NCBI GenBank assembly: GCA_037176845.1 | Contig: JAYKXP010000193.1 | Coordinates: 1-64,000 of the forward strand | Length of the DNA: 64,000 bases | Direction of reading: 5' to 3' | Source of the DNA: Paramarasmius palmivorus | Taxonomy: Eukaryota; Basidiomycota; Agaricomycetes; Agaricales; Marasmiaceae | Shown: positions 10,748 to 21,553 of the stretch, piece after piece | How positions within the stretch are numbered: the stretch's first letter is position 1 | How the letters are laid out: each line of letters opens with the position of its first letter | Translations under genes and position numbers: made by a program | Notes under the pieces: model-generated | Database searches by the model: none | What the model was told of the DNA's origin: nothing | What the model saw: the letters and a program-made list of their open reading frames with translations, nothing else

Positions 10748-11256
10748 TACAAACCCTTTCTCACACTTTTTGAAGTTCGTCCCCGAGCTGAGCCAAAGGA
10801 GATGCATATGAAGAACTAGGACTTGAAAGGATACCTTACTAGCGCACGCGAGTGCACTCAGAAAGGTCATAGTAGTCCGAAATCATGAATATATGAGACG
10901 AGCGCAGAGAATTGAGATCATATGAGCACTCATATGAGCTAGATAAGTCCTCGAGTAGAATCCAATCTAGACATATGGGCTCAAAATCAAGTCCCTTGGA
11001 CTAGTGGTCTCCATAGTGGAATATGTTTAAGATCACTCGGGCTCACTTAGTCACACTAGGAGTTACCAAGAAGTAATTATTTATTGGTTTGTGTCATAAA
11101 GACACGACTACAAGAATATTGCTTCGACCCTAGTACTTGAATGTGTGTACTAGGGGAGCTAGAGATGATACATAATACAAATTTTGCCCACTGAGGGGCG
11201 CGCGCGCAGAATATCAGTCCGTGAAGATATGGAAATATAAAAAGGCCAAGAGGCCA
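10748..11256. other. Intergenic region between tRNA and antisense gene 2
   Basis: Apart from a T5 Pol III terminator just after the tRNA I see no gene. Several catatg and ctagg words recur, as elsewhere in this element. Confidence 0.3.
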
Positions 11257-13815
11257 TTACTCCGAGTCCGGGCTAGCAGACTTCTCGCGAAGGGACTTGT
11301 CCACGATGCGATCTCCCGAGGAGCTGCCCCCAACCTTCTCGACGGCCATAGGGCTTTTCGAGCCTGCACCCTTCTTCTCAGTCTTGGAGTCCTTGATGTT
11401 GCTAGAGGAAAGAGGGACATCCAAAATAGAGCGAGGAGAGGCGGTCTTGACGGTAGAACCCGACTAGGAAAGAGAACGAAAAGTTAGAAACTCATATGAA
11501 GAAATAGAGATGAACTTACGGCTTTGGAAGGAGAGGTGGATGACCCCTCGAGCTTCGGATCTTGAGCCATTGGCGATCCAGGGGAGTCCTCGGGTGCGGC
11601 TTTGTCCTATATGACCAAGTCAGTTCATCATATGAAGTTCATAGAAGAAAAGCAAACTTGCCTTGATCACGTACTCGGGACCTACCCGCGCTTCCAACCA
11701 CTTGGCCAAGTCGACAGGGGGAAAAGCAGACTCAGCAAGAGAGACCACCTGTTGATAGGCTAGAGAAGAAGTTAGGAGCCTAGAAGGAAAACGAATATAT
11801 GAGACACTTACTAGCAAGGGTCTTATCCGTGGACATGTCGACCACGTGAATCTCCTTGCCACAAACCTTGAACCCGGCTGCCTGAAGGTCGAAAGAAGAG
11901 TGGGGAATCCTCAAAGCAGTGAGCAGGACTATGAGTCGCTCGGTGGTGAGGGCCTCCTCGTTCAGGTGCAGCAGTCGAAGGAGTGCACATATGACCCGGG
12001 GATCGCGAGTAGACCGCAAAAAGAGGATTCGTTGACGCTCGAGTTGTCGATTGAGGCGCAGGACGTGTTGAGTGGCCAAGAACTGCATATCGAGGGCTCC
12101 TTGCAACGACGAGGTGGTCGACAAGAGTCCCTCGAGCTGCAGCACCAGTCCTAGGATACAGAAAACCATCAGAAAACGTCATAGAAAGTCATATGAAAAA
12201 GTTACCGTTGTGACCTTGGAGTCCGAGGTCTAACTGCTCGTCGCGAGCAGCAAGAGTCTCCTCGAGGGACTGGGTGAAAGAGCACTTTTGATTAGTGCTC
12301 TTGCACCCAGTACAACCCGCGTGTCCATCGGCACGAGGAGAACAACCCAGACCTTTTTGGATGCATCGATCACAACCTTGGGTGTAAAAATTTGGCTCTG
12401 GAGCGATTGATGTGGCCAAGATGACCGAGTCGTAGGAGAGCTGGACGTTGCCTTGAAGATAGACGTGCCCTCCCACGGTAGAAAGCTCATCAGCGACATA
12501 ACCGTCGTCCTCGTTGGGATGAGGAGGTGCTGGAGGATGGTATACTTCACGCTGTCCAGAAGAGGAGACCTAGAAAACACTCATATGAATTACGAAATAG
12601 AAGAAATAAGTGCTAAAACTCACGCTAGTACCCCCGATGACTTTATCAGCCACTCGAGGATAAGTTGAGGCCGAGCGCTGAAAATAAAAGAATTAGCATA
12701 TGAATAAAACAATGAATCCTAGGACTTACAGGACCCCGGAGTTCAGGTGCGAGGATTTTCTCGCGGTCGGCGGTCTTGTCTTTACCTTTGGGTTTCGGCG
12801 CGCTAGCCTTGTCTTTGCCCTTGCCTTTGGGAAGGCTGGTCGATGGCTTATTCTGAGTGGTAACAGTGGCCTCAGGAGAAGGCGATCGCTAGGAAGAGAA
12901 TTAGTCATATGAAGCAAGGGATGATAAAAGAAACACTCACGCGGCGCGAGGAGGTCTTGGTAGGAGCAACAGGAGTTAACTCCTGCCCACCATCGTAGGA
13001 CCATTCCCCGCCATATGACTTTGTCGTCTCCTCCACTCCAGCGTGCTCGCTCTCATAGCTGTCCTCGCTAAACGAATCCTCTTGAATCTGGATTTTCGAG
13101 CGTTTGGGAGGTTTAGGCTCGGAGTCGCTAATATCGAGACCAGAACTTGGTTTCTTGCGTTTGGGTCCTTTCGAGGAAGAAGCGATTGGCGGAGGAGTCT
13201 TGACTTTCAGACGAACGGGAGGTGGCAAGGAAGAGTGGAAATCGAAATCCTAGAAAAGAAAAATGATTAGAAAATAAAACCCAGAAGATATCTACTAGGG
13301 CTGCGCACCTCGAATGTCTTGACAAGTTCGTTGGTCTCGGCGGTACTCGGCAACCAGGAGGAAAATTCCTTTCTCGAAATAACCTTGGCGTCAACGGCCA
13401 TGTTGATTAACTGGCAAATTTGGAGCAGAACGCTCATGTAGGACTTGGGGATGTGGAATCCGCGATCCTTGTCCGTGCAGAGTTTGTGATATTCGTGCTA
13501 AGAAAAGAATGGTTAGCCATCAGAATAAATAGAAGAATTACAACGCACGATGTTGTCCTTCTGAGCCACCAAGAGTTTGCGCACCGAATGTTCGGTGGGG
13601 ATGAACTCGGGCTCCTTCCCGAAGACAGAGTCGTGATATACGAGGAATGCCTTAACCAAGGCTTTTGCTCGTTCGTACATCGCGAGCTGCTGCTCGTAGA
13701 TCTCCATAGGAGACATCTCCAAGGGCTCCGGCTCCTCGCGTTTAGTCTTGAGCTTGCGAGGTTTAGGCTGAGGTGCTGGAGGTGGCGCGAAAGGATTTCG
13801 AATGGGTGTGGGCAT
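11257..13815 (-). CDS. Antisense spliced gene 2 inside gypsy A, Zn2Cys6-like cysteine cluster
   Basis: A multi-exon minus-strand gene. It starts at 13815 (MPTPIRNPFAPPPAP). It then has a helical segment (MSPMEIYEQQLAMYERAK), an exon with KVISRKEFSSWLPS (about 13390), and a long Ser/Lys/Pro-rich region (13228-12730). A cysteine cluster follows at about 12405-12300, reading CDRC...C...CTGC...C with spacing C-x2-C-x6-C-x9-C-x2-C-x6-C, which fits the fungal Zn2Cys6 binuclear cluster pattern. A helical exon (HVLRLNRQLERQRILFL) and a Ser-rich tail end at 11257 (SASPDSE stop). The introns are short, with GT-AG ends. A Zn2Cys6-like cluster would suggest DNA binding, but the cluster is in the middle of the protein rather than N-terminal, so function is inferred only. 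It lies antisense between pol and the 3' LTR. Confidence 0.6.
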
Positions 13816-14318
13816 CCTAGAAGAAGAAAATTAGAAAGAAAACGAAAGGAAACGACCGGGAAAACGCACCTGGAAGCGACTCGTAGAAACGATGATGGTG
13901 GGGGGAAAAGAAAGAAAGGATTTTGGACTTGGTTCAACTTTGTGAAACGCTATATATCACATTCCGAGAATCCTGCTTCTATTCGATCACATCACGGAAG
14001 CTGAGTCATGAAACTGGCAGTCACCGGCAGAAGTTTGATGACCCTGGAATAGCTATACATGGCTGTTCTCCTATGAAGAAAATGTCCTAGGACATCGAAA
14101 TTAGACGAGGGATTACTAGCTTTGGCGCGAGGGAAGTGCTCGAAGGTCCATTTGATCATAAGATCAATATGGAAGATGATTGACGCTCGAGGAGGTTTGA
14201 TAACCCCGGCATCAACTGATCGGACATAACGCGGACAGAGTAAACTGACCGCGCGCATCTCAAATATACCCAGAAAGATGTTCATATGAACTATTACAGA
14301 CCGAGGACGGTCTAGATC
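13816..14318. other. Upstream region of antisense gene 2
   Basis: About 500 bp with no convincing gene. A minus-strand frame of 97 codons at 13992-14285 has no support from splice sites or motifs. Confidence 0.3.
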
Positions 14319-14335
14319 TTTTGGTTTGGGGGAGA
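14319..14335 (+). other. Polypurine tract of gypsy A
   Basis: The run ttttggtttgggggaga abuts the LTR start TGTGAGGG. Purine-rich tracts directly before the 3' LTR prime plus-strand synthesis in LTR elements. Its position shows that the LTR at 14336 is the 3' LTR of a plus-strand element. Confidence 0.7.
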
Positions 14336-15988
14336 TGTGAGGGTACCAGAATGAAATCGCTGAAAAACAGTCATTTTGACACTAATTTTTGTGTTCAGAA
14401 TCGCACTAGTACATCGTACTAAGTACTATATGGACTTGGTAGCACTACTAGGAACCTAGTAGTGCGCATATGACAAAGAATAAGATAGGCATGCACTGCG
14501 TAGTGAATACTAGCTGCGCGCACATAGACGTTGATGTCGTCGTTAGCCCTATATGATTGCGCTAGGATACGCGTCGAAACCTGTAGACCGTATCTATACT
14601 CTATTACCAGGCTGGAAACTTACGAGGACATGCTACTGTACATGGTAGACTTCCTAGTAGGTCATATGGCTACACTACACTCGCGCTATGGGACATATGA
14701 GATGGGATAGTGAACGCGGACCAACTACCACAGCGTAGAAGGACCCTAGGGGACAAATCAGAGCTATATACCAAATACGGTAGAAGCTGGAGGTGCGAGT
14801 CACCTTCGAGAGCAGAGTTACCAGGATTAGAAATGTCCGAGTAACCAGGTCATCGATACGAGGACCATATGGGGGCTTAACAGCTTTCACATATCGATCG
14901 GAATATCCCTCGAGCTTCGAGTTGGGATTCCTACTGCTAGTACAGACACTAGTGAGGGACATATAGTCCTATAACAAGGAAACAGATAGGATTCTGTGCC
15001 AGGACTGTCCTAGGACATAGAAAATATAATATAGAACTACAAGGGCATAGAGCCTACCTTCCTCGGATACGAATCCGAAGCGTTTCGGTCGAGATCGGAC
15101 TCCTAGCAAGTTCCGAGCGGAATAACTATGACCTAGCACCGATATCTGAAACGCACCATGCGGAACAGCGCCTCCGCGTGCCACTTCCTAGCAACCAAAA
15201 AGTAATATGACTCGCAGTCCTGCAAAATAATGTCGAATTCCGACCAATATATATCCAAACCTTCCTTTTCTGGTAGATACTTACTTCATATGGACAGAAT
15301 CCTCTCCTCGTTCTCGTTTCTTGCATAGTTACTATTACTTTATTGTGTCCACTTTCACTTATATGTAAAATATGTACGCTCGCGGGTATATAAGCAGCAG
15401 GGTTTCCCCTAGGAAGCTCCCAAGCAATTACCCCGCTATATACGTAGCCCTAGTGCACCAATAGCAGAGTTCTTGTCTTCTATTGTTGACCATAGAGGCG
15501 ACGTGTGCTTAGAAAATAACTTAGAAAATAAAACCTTGAAAAGCCCTTCTCTATATTGAACTAGAGTCGTGAAATTAAGAACTTTGAGATACCCATAGGA
15601 CAGAGCTAGTTCATCTAGACTCTTTGGATAGGATTGATTGTTTCAGGACTAGTGTGGAGCCCCACTAGATCCCTTTTTCACTTGGTGTGGAGCCCCACCA
15701 GTGATTGTTAAAGCTTAGTGTGGAGCCCCACTAGCTTATAGGTGGCCTGGTTGTCGTGCTAGTTCAACTAGTGTAACCAGTGCCTTTGGTTGTCGTGCTA
15801 GTTCGACTAGTGTAACCATAGCCTTCATAGGAACAATAGGTCTTTACCCTTGTTGGGTTCGATAGGTTATTTTGCGTCATAGGAACATATAGGAATAGTT
15901 ATAGATAGGTTTATAGGTTGGCTCGCGTTGTCTTGATTATATCGAGACCATATTATCATATTACATTGTTGCATTCATCGCTCGTACA
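14336..15988 (+). repeat. Gypsy A 3' LTR (1,653 bp)
   Basis: It begins TGTGAGGGTACC and ends GCTCGTACA, so it has TG...CA ends. The same sequence occurs in reverse orientation at 30481-31438 plus 44481-44759, which fixes both ends. It contains a TATA box at 15387-15393. The reversed copy lacks about 250 bp (roughly 15177-15425) that includes this TATA box. Repeated modules such as gtgtggagccccac (15650-15740) and the words cctagg and catatg are frequent. Confidence 0.8.
15387..15393 (+). promoter_or_regulatory. TATA box of gypsy A LTR
   Basis: The sequence gggtatataagcagcag has a TATATAA core about 600 bp before the LTR end, in the orientation expected for the element's own transcript. Confidence 0.5.
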
Positions 15989-16119
15989 CTTCCCTTGTGT
16001 CCTAGTGATTTGTAGACGTTCAACTAGTGTGCTAGTTGATTTCTTGTGTCGATTGTACGGATCCTTTGACAACGTCGAACCCCGCTTGCACAACTTGGCA
16101 TATTATTTCGCTCGTTCGC

Positions 16120-16842
16120 AAGCGTTTTATAAGCCTCACACCGACCAAGGAGGAGAATTCTTATCAGAAGAATTTTCAGATTACTTGGAAAGCAAAGGCA
16201 CCATCCGTAGACTGACAGTCCACGACACATCCGAACACAATGGAGATGCCGAACGGGCACATCTCACATTGCTCAATTATGTTCGAGTCATGTTAATCGG
16301 ATCATTACTACCAAAATGGCTATGGGGATATGCTGTTGATTACGGAGTATTCCTATGGAATAGAGTTCCTCATAAAGCTATACAAGGAGATACACCTTAT
16401 TGGAGGAGATACAAGCAACACCCAAATGGATTATACATTAGATCATGGGGATGCAATGTTTTCGTAAAGCGGGAAGACCAACCAGACAAACTTGGCCCAA
16501 TGACAGTAGATGGACATTGGCTAGGACCAGACAAAGAATCCAATGGATTCAGGGTTTACTGGCCAAAGACCAGATCTGTAACAGTGGAACAGAGTATATA
16601 CTTCTCAGACAGGAAGACCAGTATCAGCGAAGGGGAGCAAGAACAATTAGAAGGATTGTTAAAATCTGTCACTGAAGCTGGTCCTCCCATCAATGAAGCA
16701 ACACAAGAAGAAATGGAGTTCCTTGATCCTGAAGTAATAGTGGGAAAACGAAGACGACAACCCACAGACAAAGTCAAACGAATCCAACAAGGAACTGCAG
16801 AAGGAGGAAAAGAAACTTGAATCATCGAAAAACACCTAACCG
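16120..16842 (+). pseudogene. Ty1/copia integrase C-terminal part (5' fragment of split copia)
   Basis: The open frame holds the second half of a copia integrase core. HTDQGGEF (about 16137) stands at the second catalytic Asp region, and SEHNGDAERAHLTLLNYVRVML contains the catalytic Glu context. WGYAVDYGVFLWNRVPHKAIQGDTPY then matches the conserved copia block, and the C-terminal domain follows (GCNVFVKREDQ). The frame hits TGA at 16818. It continues in the same register to 16843 and, across the inserted gypsy B, into 28735. The N-terminal gag, protease and integrase parts are missing on the left; 15989-16119 is not recognisable. Confidence 0.8.
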
Positions 16843-17035
16843 CTGTAATACCACAAAATGGTATTTACATAGTGACCCAAAGTTTTGCGCTTTTTCTTGA
16901 TATTATGATACAAGTACTCTATGCCCAACCTTTCTATTTTCTATGCCTTATGCCCTATGCTTACCTTTCTATGATATTCTATGCTTATTCTATTTTAGGG
17001 ATCAACACAGCCTCATAGCTGCCACAGCTTTTGAA

Positions 17036-17102
17036 TGACTCAGAATGACTCAAATTGACTCAGACTGACTCAGATTGATTCAGATTGATCCAGAATTACT
17101 CA
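17036..17102 (+). promoter_or_regulatory. Phased array of seven TGACTCA-like sites
   Basis: TGACTCA occurs at 17036, 17046, 17056 and 17066. The variants TGATTCA (17076), TGATCCA (17086) and TTACTCA (17096) follow. Every start is exactly 10 bp from the last. TGACTCA is the known core site of Gcn4/AP-1-type bZIP factors. A further copy lies near 17227. The array is upstream of the LTR TATA box and recurs in the other LTR copies. Confidence 0.7.
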
Positions 17103-17288
17103 AGTGCATGAGTCGCACAAAGAAATACCTGATTCATAAGCAAAAGAACCCTAGAATCATGAATGGACCCTTGATTTATAACACTTTGTACCCCAAAACT
17201 CATGTTTGCACCCTCGATTTATAGTTTCTGACTCAGTTAGATAGTTCGCTGACTGATCCATAGTTCTATTTTTAGCACACTGAAAAAG

Positions 17289-17295
17289 TATATAA
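17289..17295 (+). promoter_or_regulatory. TATA box of gypsy B LTR
   Basis: The sequence aaaaagtatataaggagc has a TATATAA core about 190 bp after the phased TGACTCA array. Confidence 0.6.
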
Positions 17296-17713
17296 GGAGC
17301 TGTAATCGTAGGTACACCCCAGGAAAAATACATTTTAGCTTCATACAGCTATCATTCCTCACCCCAAGTTTTAGACTAGTCACTGTCAAGTCTAGTCCGC
17401 TGTTCGTTTATTTAGCTTGGTTCTGCATATATCAGTTAGTAGTTTCCAGAGTGAAACACTGGTATAACCAAGTCCAGTTTCAGTCAAGTATCAGAAGTTT
17501 GGTTTTGTATACATTAGTTAGTAGTTTCCAGAGTGAAACACTAGTGTAGCGAAGCTTAGTTCATCATCAGTTTTCTCAGTTACAAAAGTACCGTCGGCCA
17601 ACGTTTTCGAGTTTGGTACTCTCGAATCCTATTATCCAGTCACCAGGAGGTTACCTGCCCACTAACGTTACGTGCTGCAGGAGTCTTCATTAGTTCGCTA
17701 AGAACGGACGACA

Positions 17714-17803
17714 TCAGTGGTGGCCAACGTGGGGAAATTTAGTATATTTTGCTAGTTACCCCATCTTGGAACGAACTCAAGTCCATTATCTTTTAGCAAG
17801 TTT
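17714..17803 (+). other. Gypsy B leader and presumed primer-binding region
   Basis: The sequence tcagtggtggccaacgtgg starts directly after the 5' LTR and should contain the primer-binding site. I could not match it confidently to the 3' end of a particular tRNA. The gag start is at 17804. Confidence 0.35.
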
Positions 17804-20800
17804 ATGTCCACGTCTACATCAAATTCTGGTTCAGCAACTCCAACAAAGGGAGTTAAACCAGATTCATCATCTACCTTTGAAACCAACACATCACAGCCTT
17901 CTACTGAAGAAGCAAAAGCACAAGAATCTCCAAACACACAGAAGCAATCTCCAGCTCAGCCTGATCCTCTGTTTACTGAAACCCGAAAGCCTACTTCCGA
18001 GTCTATCAATCAATCTACCCCAACTTCTCCAACAAAATCCGAAGGACCTTCACTTGGTTTCCCATTGTCAGCTCCTCAACCTACTACTGACTTTAGGAAA
18101 TCAATTCCTTTGGAACAGCATCCACCGAAAATGAGTTCAGGCGATATTAGCGTGACTCCATCCTTTCTGTCACTTCCACCTTTGGGACACAGAGAGGCCC
18201 CCGAAAAGTTTAAAGGTCAATCGTACAAAGTCCGATACTTTGTTACACACCTTCTACGTCTATTCACCAAGTACAATGTATATGATTCTGAAGACCGATG
18301 TCAAGCAGTGTTGTCTTACTCTTCCCGTAAGGTTAGAGAGTTTGTTGAAGGATGTGAAGCCTTCAGGAAACATGACTGGACAGCATTAATCAAAACCTTA
18401 TTTGAGATGTACGATGCAACTCGTAAGGACCGCAAGTACAAGTTACGCCACCTTCGCAAGTTTACCGATAAAGCAAAGCATAAGATCAAAGATATCAGTT
18501 CATTCCTCAAGTATACAAGGGGTTTTGTTCGTATTGCAGGCCCTGTTCTAGATGCTAAACTCATGACAGAGCAGCAGCAATCAGAATACTTCTTCCACGG
18601 AATTCATAAATCCCTTCGTAAGAAACTTAATCGCCGCCTTCGAGAAATGGATTCTAAGCATGATATGGCTATTCCTTGGGATATGAAAGTTGTACAAGAA
18701 ACAGCTGTTCAATACTTCAAAGATCTTTCAAATGAGTTTACCAAGTTCCTTGATAATGATGATAGTGATTTGGACAACTCAGATGCCGATACAGACGAAA
18801 GTGATACTGACTCTGAAGACTCTGACTCTGACAGTTCTGATTCTGAATTAGACTCTGACTCTGATGACTCTGATTCTGACACTGATACTAAGCGATCAAA
18901 GAAGAAAAAGATGAAGTCTAAGAAGAAGCAATCTGATAAAGAGCGTGAACGCAAGAAGAAAAGAAAACATGAGTCAAAGGCTAGGAAATTTGACTCTCAG
19001 GAGAAGAAGAAAGCTTCTACTGATGATTCTGATGTTGAAGACCTAGTTAAAAGGCTTAGTGCTATGGATTTAGATGATCCTGAATATGCAACGACCTATT
19101 ATCAAGCAATCAAACTTGATCCTGAAGTAAAGTCTATTGTTGCACCACCAGCTTTTAAGTCAAAACCTCCACCATTACCCAGAAACAACTTTCGTAACAA
19201 CCAATATGTTGCACCACCCAATGCTATGGAAAACACGTCAGGGAATGAAACCCCTCATTGCTTCGGTTGCGGAAGTCGAGACCATATTTTACCGAAATGC
19301 CCAGTATTAGCCCAGATGCATAACGAAGGAAGAATCAAGAAAGATGCTACAGGACGTTACACCTTTCCAAATGGAGCATCTATCAGACGACAGCCAAATG
19401 AAACCATTCTACAAGCCTTTGAGAGAATCATGCAACCAAGTCCACAAGCTTCATCCAATACAAAGCCACAACAGCCAACCGCTACCACATCTGTTCCACC
19501 AGCAAGCTCCAATCTGATCCAAGCTATTTCAGCTGAAGAAGATAGGGAACTCTATGCACACATTACGTCTACCCGTCCATCAGTTCTAGCAGCTGAACGT
19601 GACAAGATCAATCAAGGCAAAAATCGAGCAAACCCATATGACACAAATGACAGAACACATGGTACACGTTCAAAAGGCTCTGCACCAGATATTCCACCTG
19701 CAGACCAACCAGTAATTCCACCTCAGCAAAAGAAACCTAAGGCCAAGTCTAGTGAGCCAAAGGTTACAGAGATTCCGCCTCCACCAAAACCAGTTGAACC
19801 ACAGACACAACGCTACAATTCAAGTTCAGATGATAGTATTATGGAAGACACTGATGAATCTCAACCTCAAGCTGGATCCTCTAGCAAGGGAAAAGCAAAG
19901 CAGAAAGAAGATCAGTCACAGCGGCCAAAGAAGTTGTTCACTCGTACTCGCCAATCTGACCTATCAATTAGTGTTGACAAGCAACAAGTCTATGAGAGAA
20001 TCCTTGATTCTAAGGGATTCACACTGTCACTTGGAGAACTTCTTGGTTTAGCTCCAGACATTGCCCATATGCTAGGAGACAGTCTTAAGTATAAGAATCA
20101 ATCCACAAAGTCAAATGGTATTAGTGACATGCTGAATCTGAATGCAGAAGTAACCGATATTGAAGCAACATCATTCCTACTTGATAGACATGTTCTGATC
20201 AGACTGAAGATTACAGTTGATGGAAAGCCTATTGAAGCAATCATTGATACTGGTTCTATGTTAAACATTGTACGATATGAAGTCTGGCGATCACAGATGA
20301 ATGGTCAAGCAATGGATATCACCAAGTCTATGGGTGTGTTTGATGCAAATGGAGGAAAAGGAATGCTTCATGGCTTAGTTGATAGTGTCCCTATTGACTG
20401 TGGCAATGTACGTACCTATGCTCAGCTTTATGTTGGTACACATGTTCCATTTGATTTATTACTAGGTAGACCCTGGCAGCGTGGTAACTATGTTACAATT
20501 GATGAAAGAGATGATGGTACATATCTAGTCTTTAAGCGTCGAGATGGTCAAGGCAACCTTATTCCACGATATGAGATATTAGTTGAACCAGAAGAAGTCC
20601 CAGCAGATTGGATTACTAGCATGTCTACATTCATCGAAGCACTTGACACATCTACTGAAACCACTCAAATAATTGAAGAACCTCAAGCAGAAGACACTTC
20701 AGCAAACATTCAACAAGCTCAAGATCAAGATTCCTATCAACCACCAACAGAAACAGCTACTTCGACAGTCAATACAAGCAATAACGAGTTATCAGTTCAA

Positions 20801-21553
20801 TTGGTAGTCATTTATCCTGATGACACTGACTCTGTTCCACAAGTCTGCTTGCCAATTATGCATTCAGTCAGAAATGCAGTTAGTCGTATCACTCCCAACT
20901 TCATTCGATGTCACACAAACCCTATGAGACAGTATGATATTGAAGAGAATCAGTCAAATTCTGAATCAATTCACATTTCAAGTCATGAGAACGCTGAGCA
21001 ACAGCTTATGTACTTACTGAATGAGAGTACTGAAAGCTTTCATTCAACTTTAAACCCATGCAGTCACTGTTTACGACAAGTTTTCCAAAGACCGTTATGG
21101 CCTACTGATAGCTATCCATCTGAACCACCAATCCTACCAGATTATATGACTAGTGAAACCCTTCCAGCATACTCACCTGCCATAGCTTCATCAACAGCTA
21201 CTTTATATGACACACCACAAACAAGTCTAACTATACGCAGTCAAACCCCAGATGATACAGGACAAGAAGCACCTAGCGGATCAGATTATTCATCATTACC
21301 TGTTGATTTAGTCATTCAAACTGATATGATGTGTATTTCCAATGACGAAAGTCTTTGGGGACCTCAGAATCGCCCTCCAGGATATGTTACACCACCACCT
21401 GAAAGACAGAATACACCTAACAATGTTACCGTTATGTCTGTGTTCATTCCATCTGCACCAAACATTGCCAAACATAAATTAGAAGCATACTCATCAAGAT
21501 CAGACACTCTATACATCAACTCGAGAGATGTAGCTGATGTCGTCCGTTCTTAG
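17804..21553 (+). CDS. Gypsy B gag-protease polyprotein
   Basis: A 1,249-residue ORF. After a Ser/Thr/Pro-rich N-terminus there is a capsid-like helical domain (about residues 130-310, with VRYFVTHLLRLFTKYNVYDSEDR). An Asp/Ser repeat (about 320-365) and a Lys-rich block come next. The zinc knuckle CFGCGSRDHILPKC (C-x2-C-x4-H-x4-C) is near 486. The retropepsin-like domain has an intact catalytic motif IIDTGSMLNIV (about 815) and LLLGRPWQRGN (about 885). It then runs about 350 residues of low-complexity sequence. The last five codons (from 21538) lie in an inverted LTR fragment, so the original C-terminus has been cut off. The start is the first Met after the LTR. Confidence 0.88.
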   Translation: MSTSTSNSGSATPTKGVKPDSSSTFETNTSQPSTEEAKAQESPNTQKQSPAQPDPLFTETRKPTSESINQSTPTSPTKSEGPSLGFPLSAPQPTTDFRKSIPLEQHPPKMSSGDISVTPSFLSLPPLGHREAPEKFKGQSYKVRYFVTHLLRLFTKYNVYDSEDRCQAVLSYSSRKVREFVEGCEAFRKHDWTALIKTLFEMYDATRKDRKYKLRHLRKFTDKAKHKIKDISSFLKYTRGFVRIAGPVLDAKLMTEQQQSEYFFHGIHKSLRKKLNRRLREMDSKHDMAIPWDMKVVQETAVQYFKDLSNEFTKFLDNDDSDLDNSDADTDESDTDSEDSDSDSSDSELDSDSDDSDSDTDTKRSKKKKMKSKKKQSDKERERKKKRKHESKARKFDSQEKKKASTDDSDVEDLVKRLSAMDLDDPEYATTYYQAIKLDPEVKSIVAPPAFKSKPPPLPRNNFRNNQYVAPPNAMENTSGNETPHCFGCGSRDHILPKCPVLAQMHNEGRIKKDATGRYTFPNGASIRRQPNETILQAFERIMQPSPQASSNTKPQQPTATTSVPPASSNLIQAISAEEDRELYAHITSTRPSVLAAERDKINQGKNRANPYDTNDRTHGTRSKGSAPDIPPADQPVIPPQQKKPKAKSSEPKVTEIPPPPKPVEPQTQRYNSSSDDSIMEDTDESQPQAGSSSKGKAKQKEDQSQRPKKLFTRTRQSDLSISVDKQQVYERILDSKGFTLSLGELLGLAPDIAHMLGDSLKYKNQSTKSNGISDMLNLNAEVTDIEATSFLLDRHVLIRLKITVDGKPIEAIIDTGSMLNIVRYEVWRSQMNGQAMDITKSMGVFDANGGKGMLHGLVDSVPIDCGNVRTYAQLYVGTHVPFDLLLGRPWQRGNYVTIDERDDGTYLVFKRRDGQGNLIPRYEILVEPEEVPADWITSMSTFIEALDTSTETTQIIEEPQAEDTSANIQQAQDQDSYQPPTETATSTVNTSNNELSVQLVVIYPDDTDSVPQVCLPIMHSVRNAVSRITPNFIRCHTNPMRQYDIEENQSNSESIHISSHENAEQQLMYLLNESTESFHSTLNPCSHCLRQVFQRPLWPTDSYPSEPPILPDYMTSETLPAYSPAIASSTATLYDTPQTSLTIRSQTPDDTGQEAPSGSDYSSLPVDLVIQTDMMCISNDESLWGPQNRPPGYVTPPPERQNTPNNVTVMSVFIPSAPNIAKHKLEAYSSRSDTLYINSRDVADVVRS

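Larger units (their letters stand above)
16844..17713 (+). repeat. Gypsy B 5' LTR
   Basis: Starts TGTAATACCAC and ends ACGGACGACA. It contains a 10-bp-phased array of TGACTCA-like sites (17036-17102), a TATA box (17289-17295), and a repeated module with gtttccagagtgaaacact at about 17449 and 17526. Confidence 0.9.

Noticed and set aside
13992..14285. A minus-strand gene upstream of antisense gene 2
   Set aside because: No splice signals linking it to the next gene, no domain, and it ends close to the polypurine tract.
18709..18954. Antisense Ser/Glu-repeat ORF
   Set aside because: Mirror reading of the Asp/Ser repeat of gypsy B gag.
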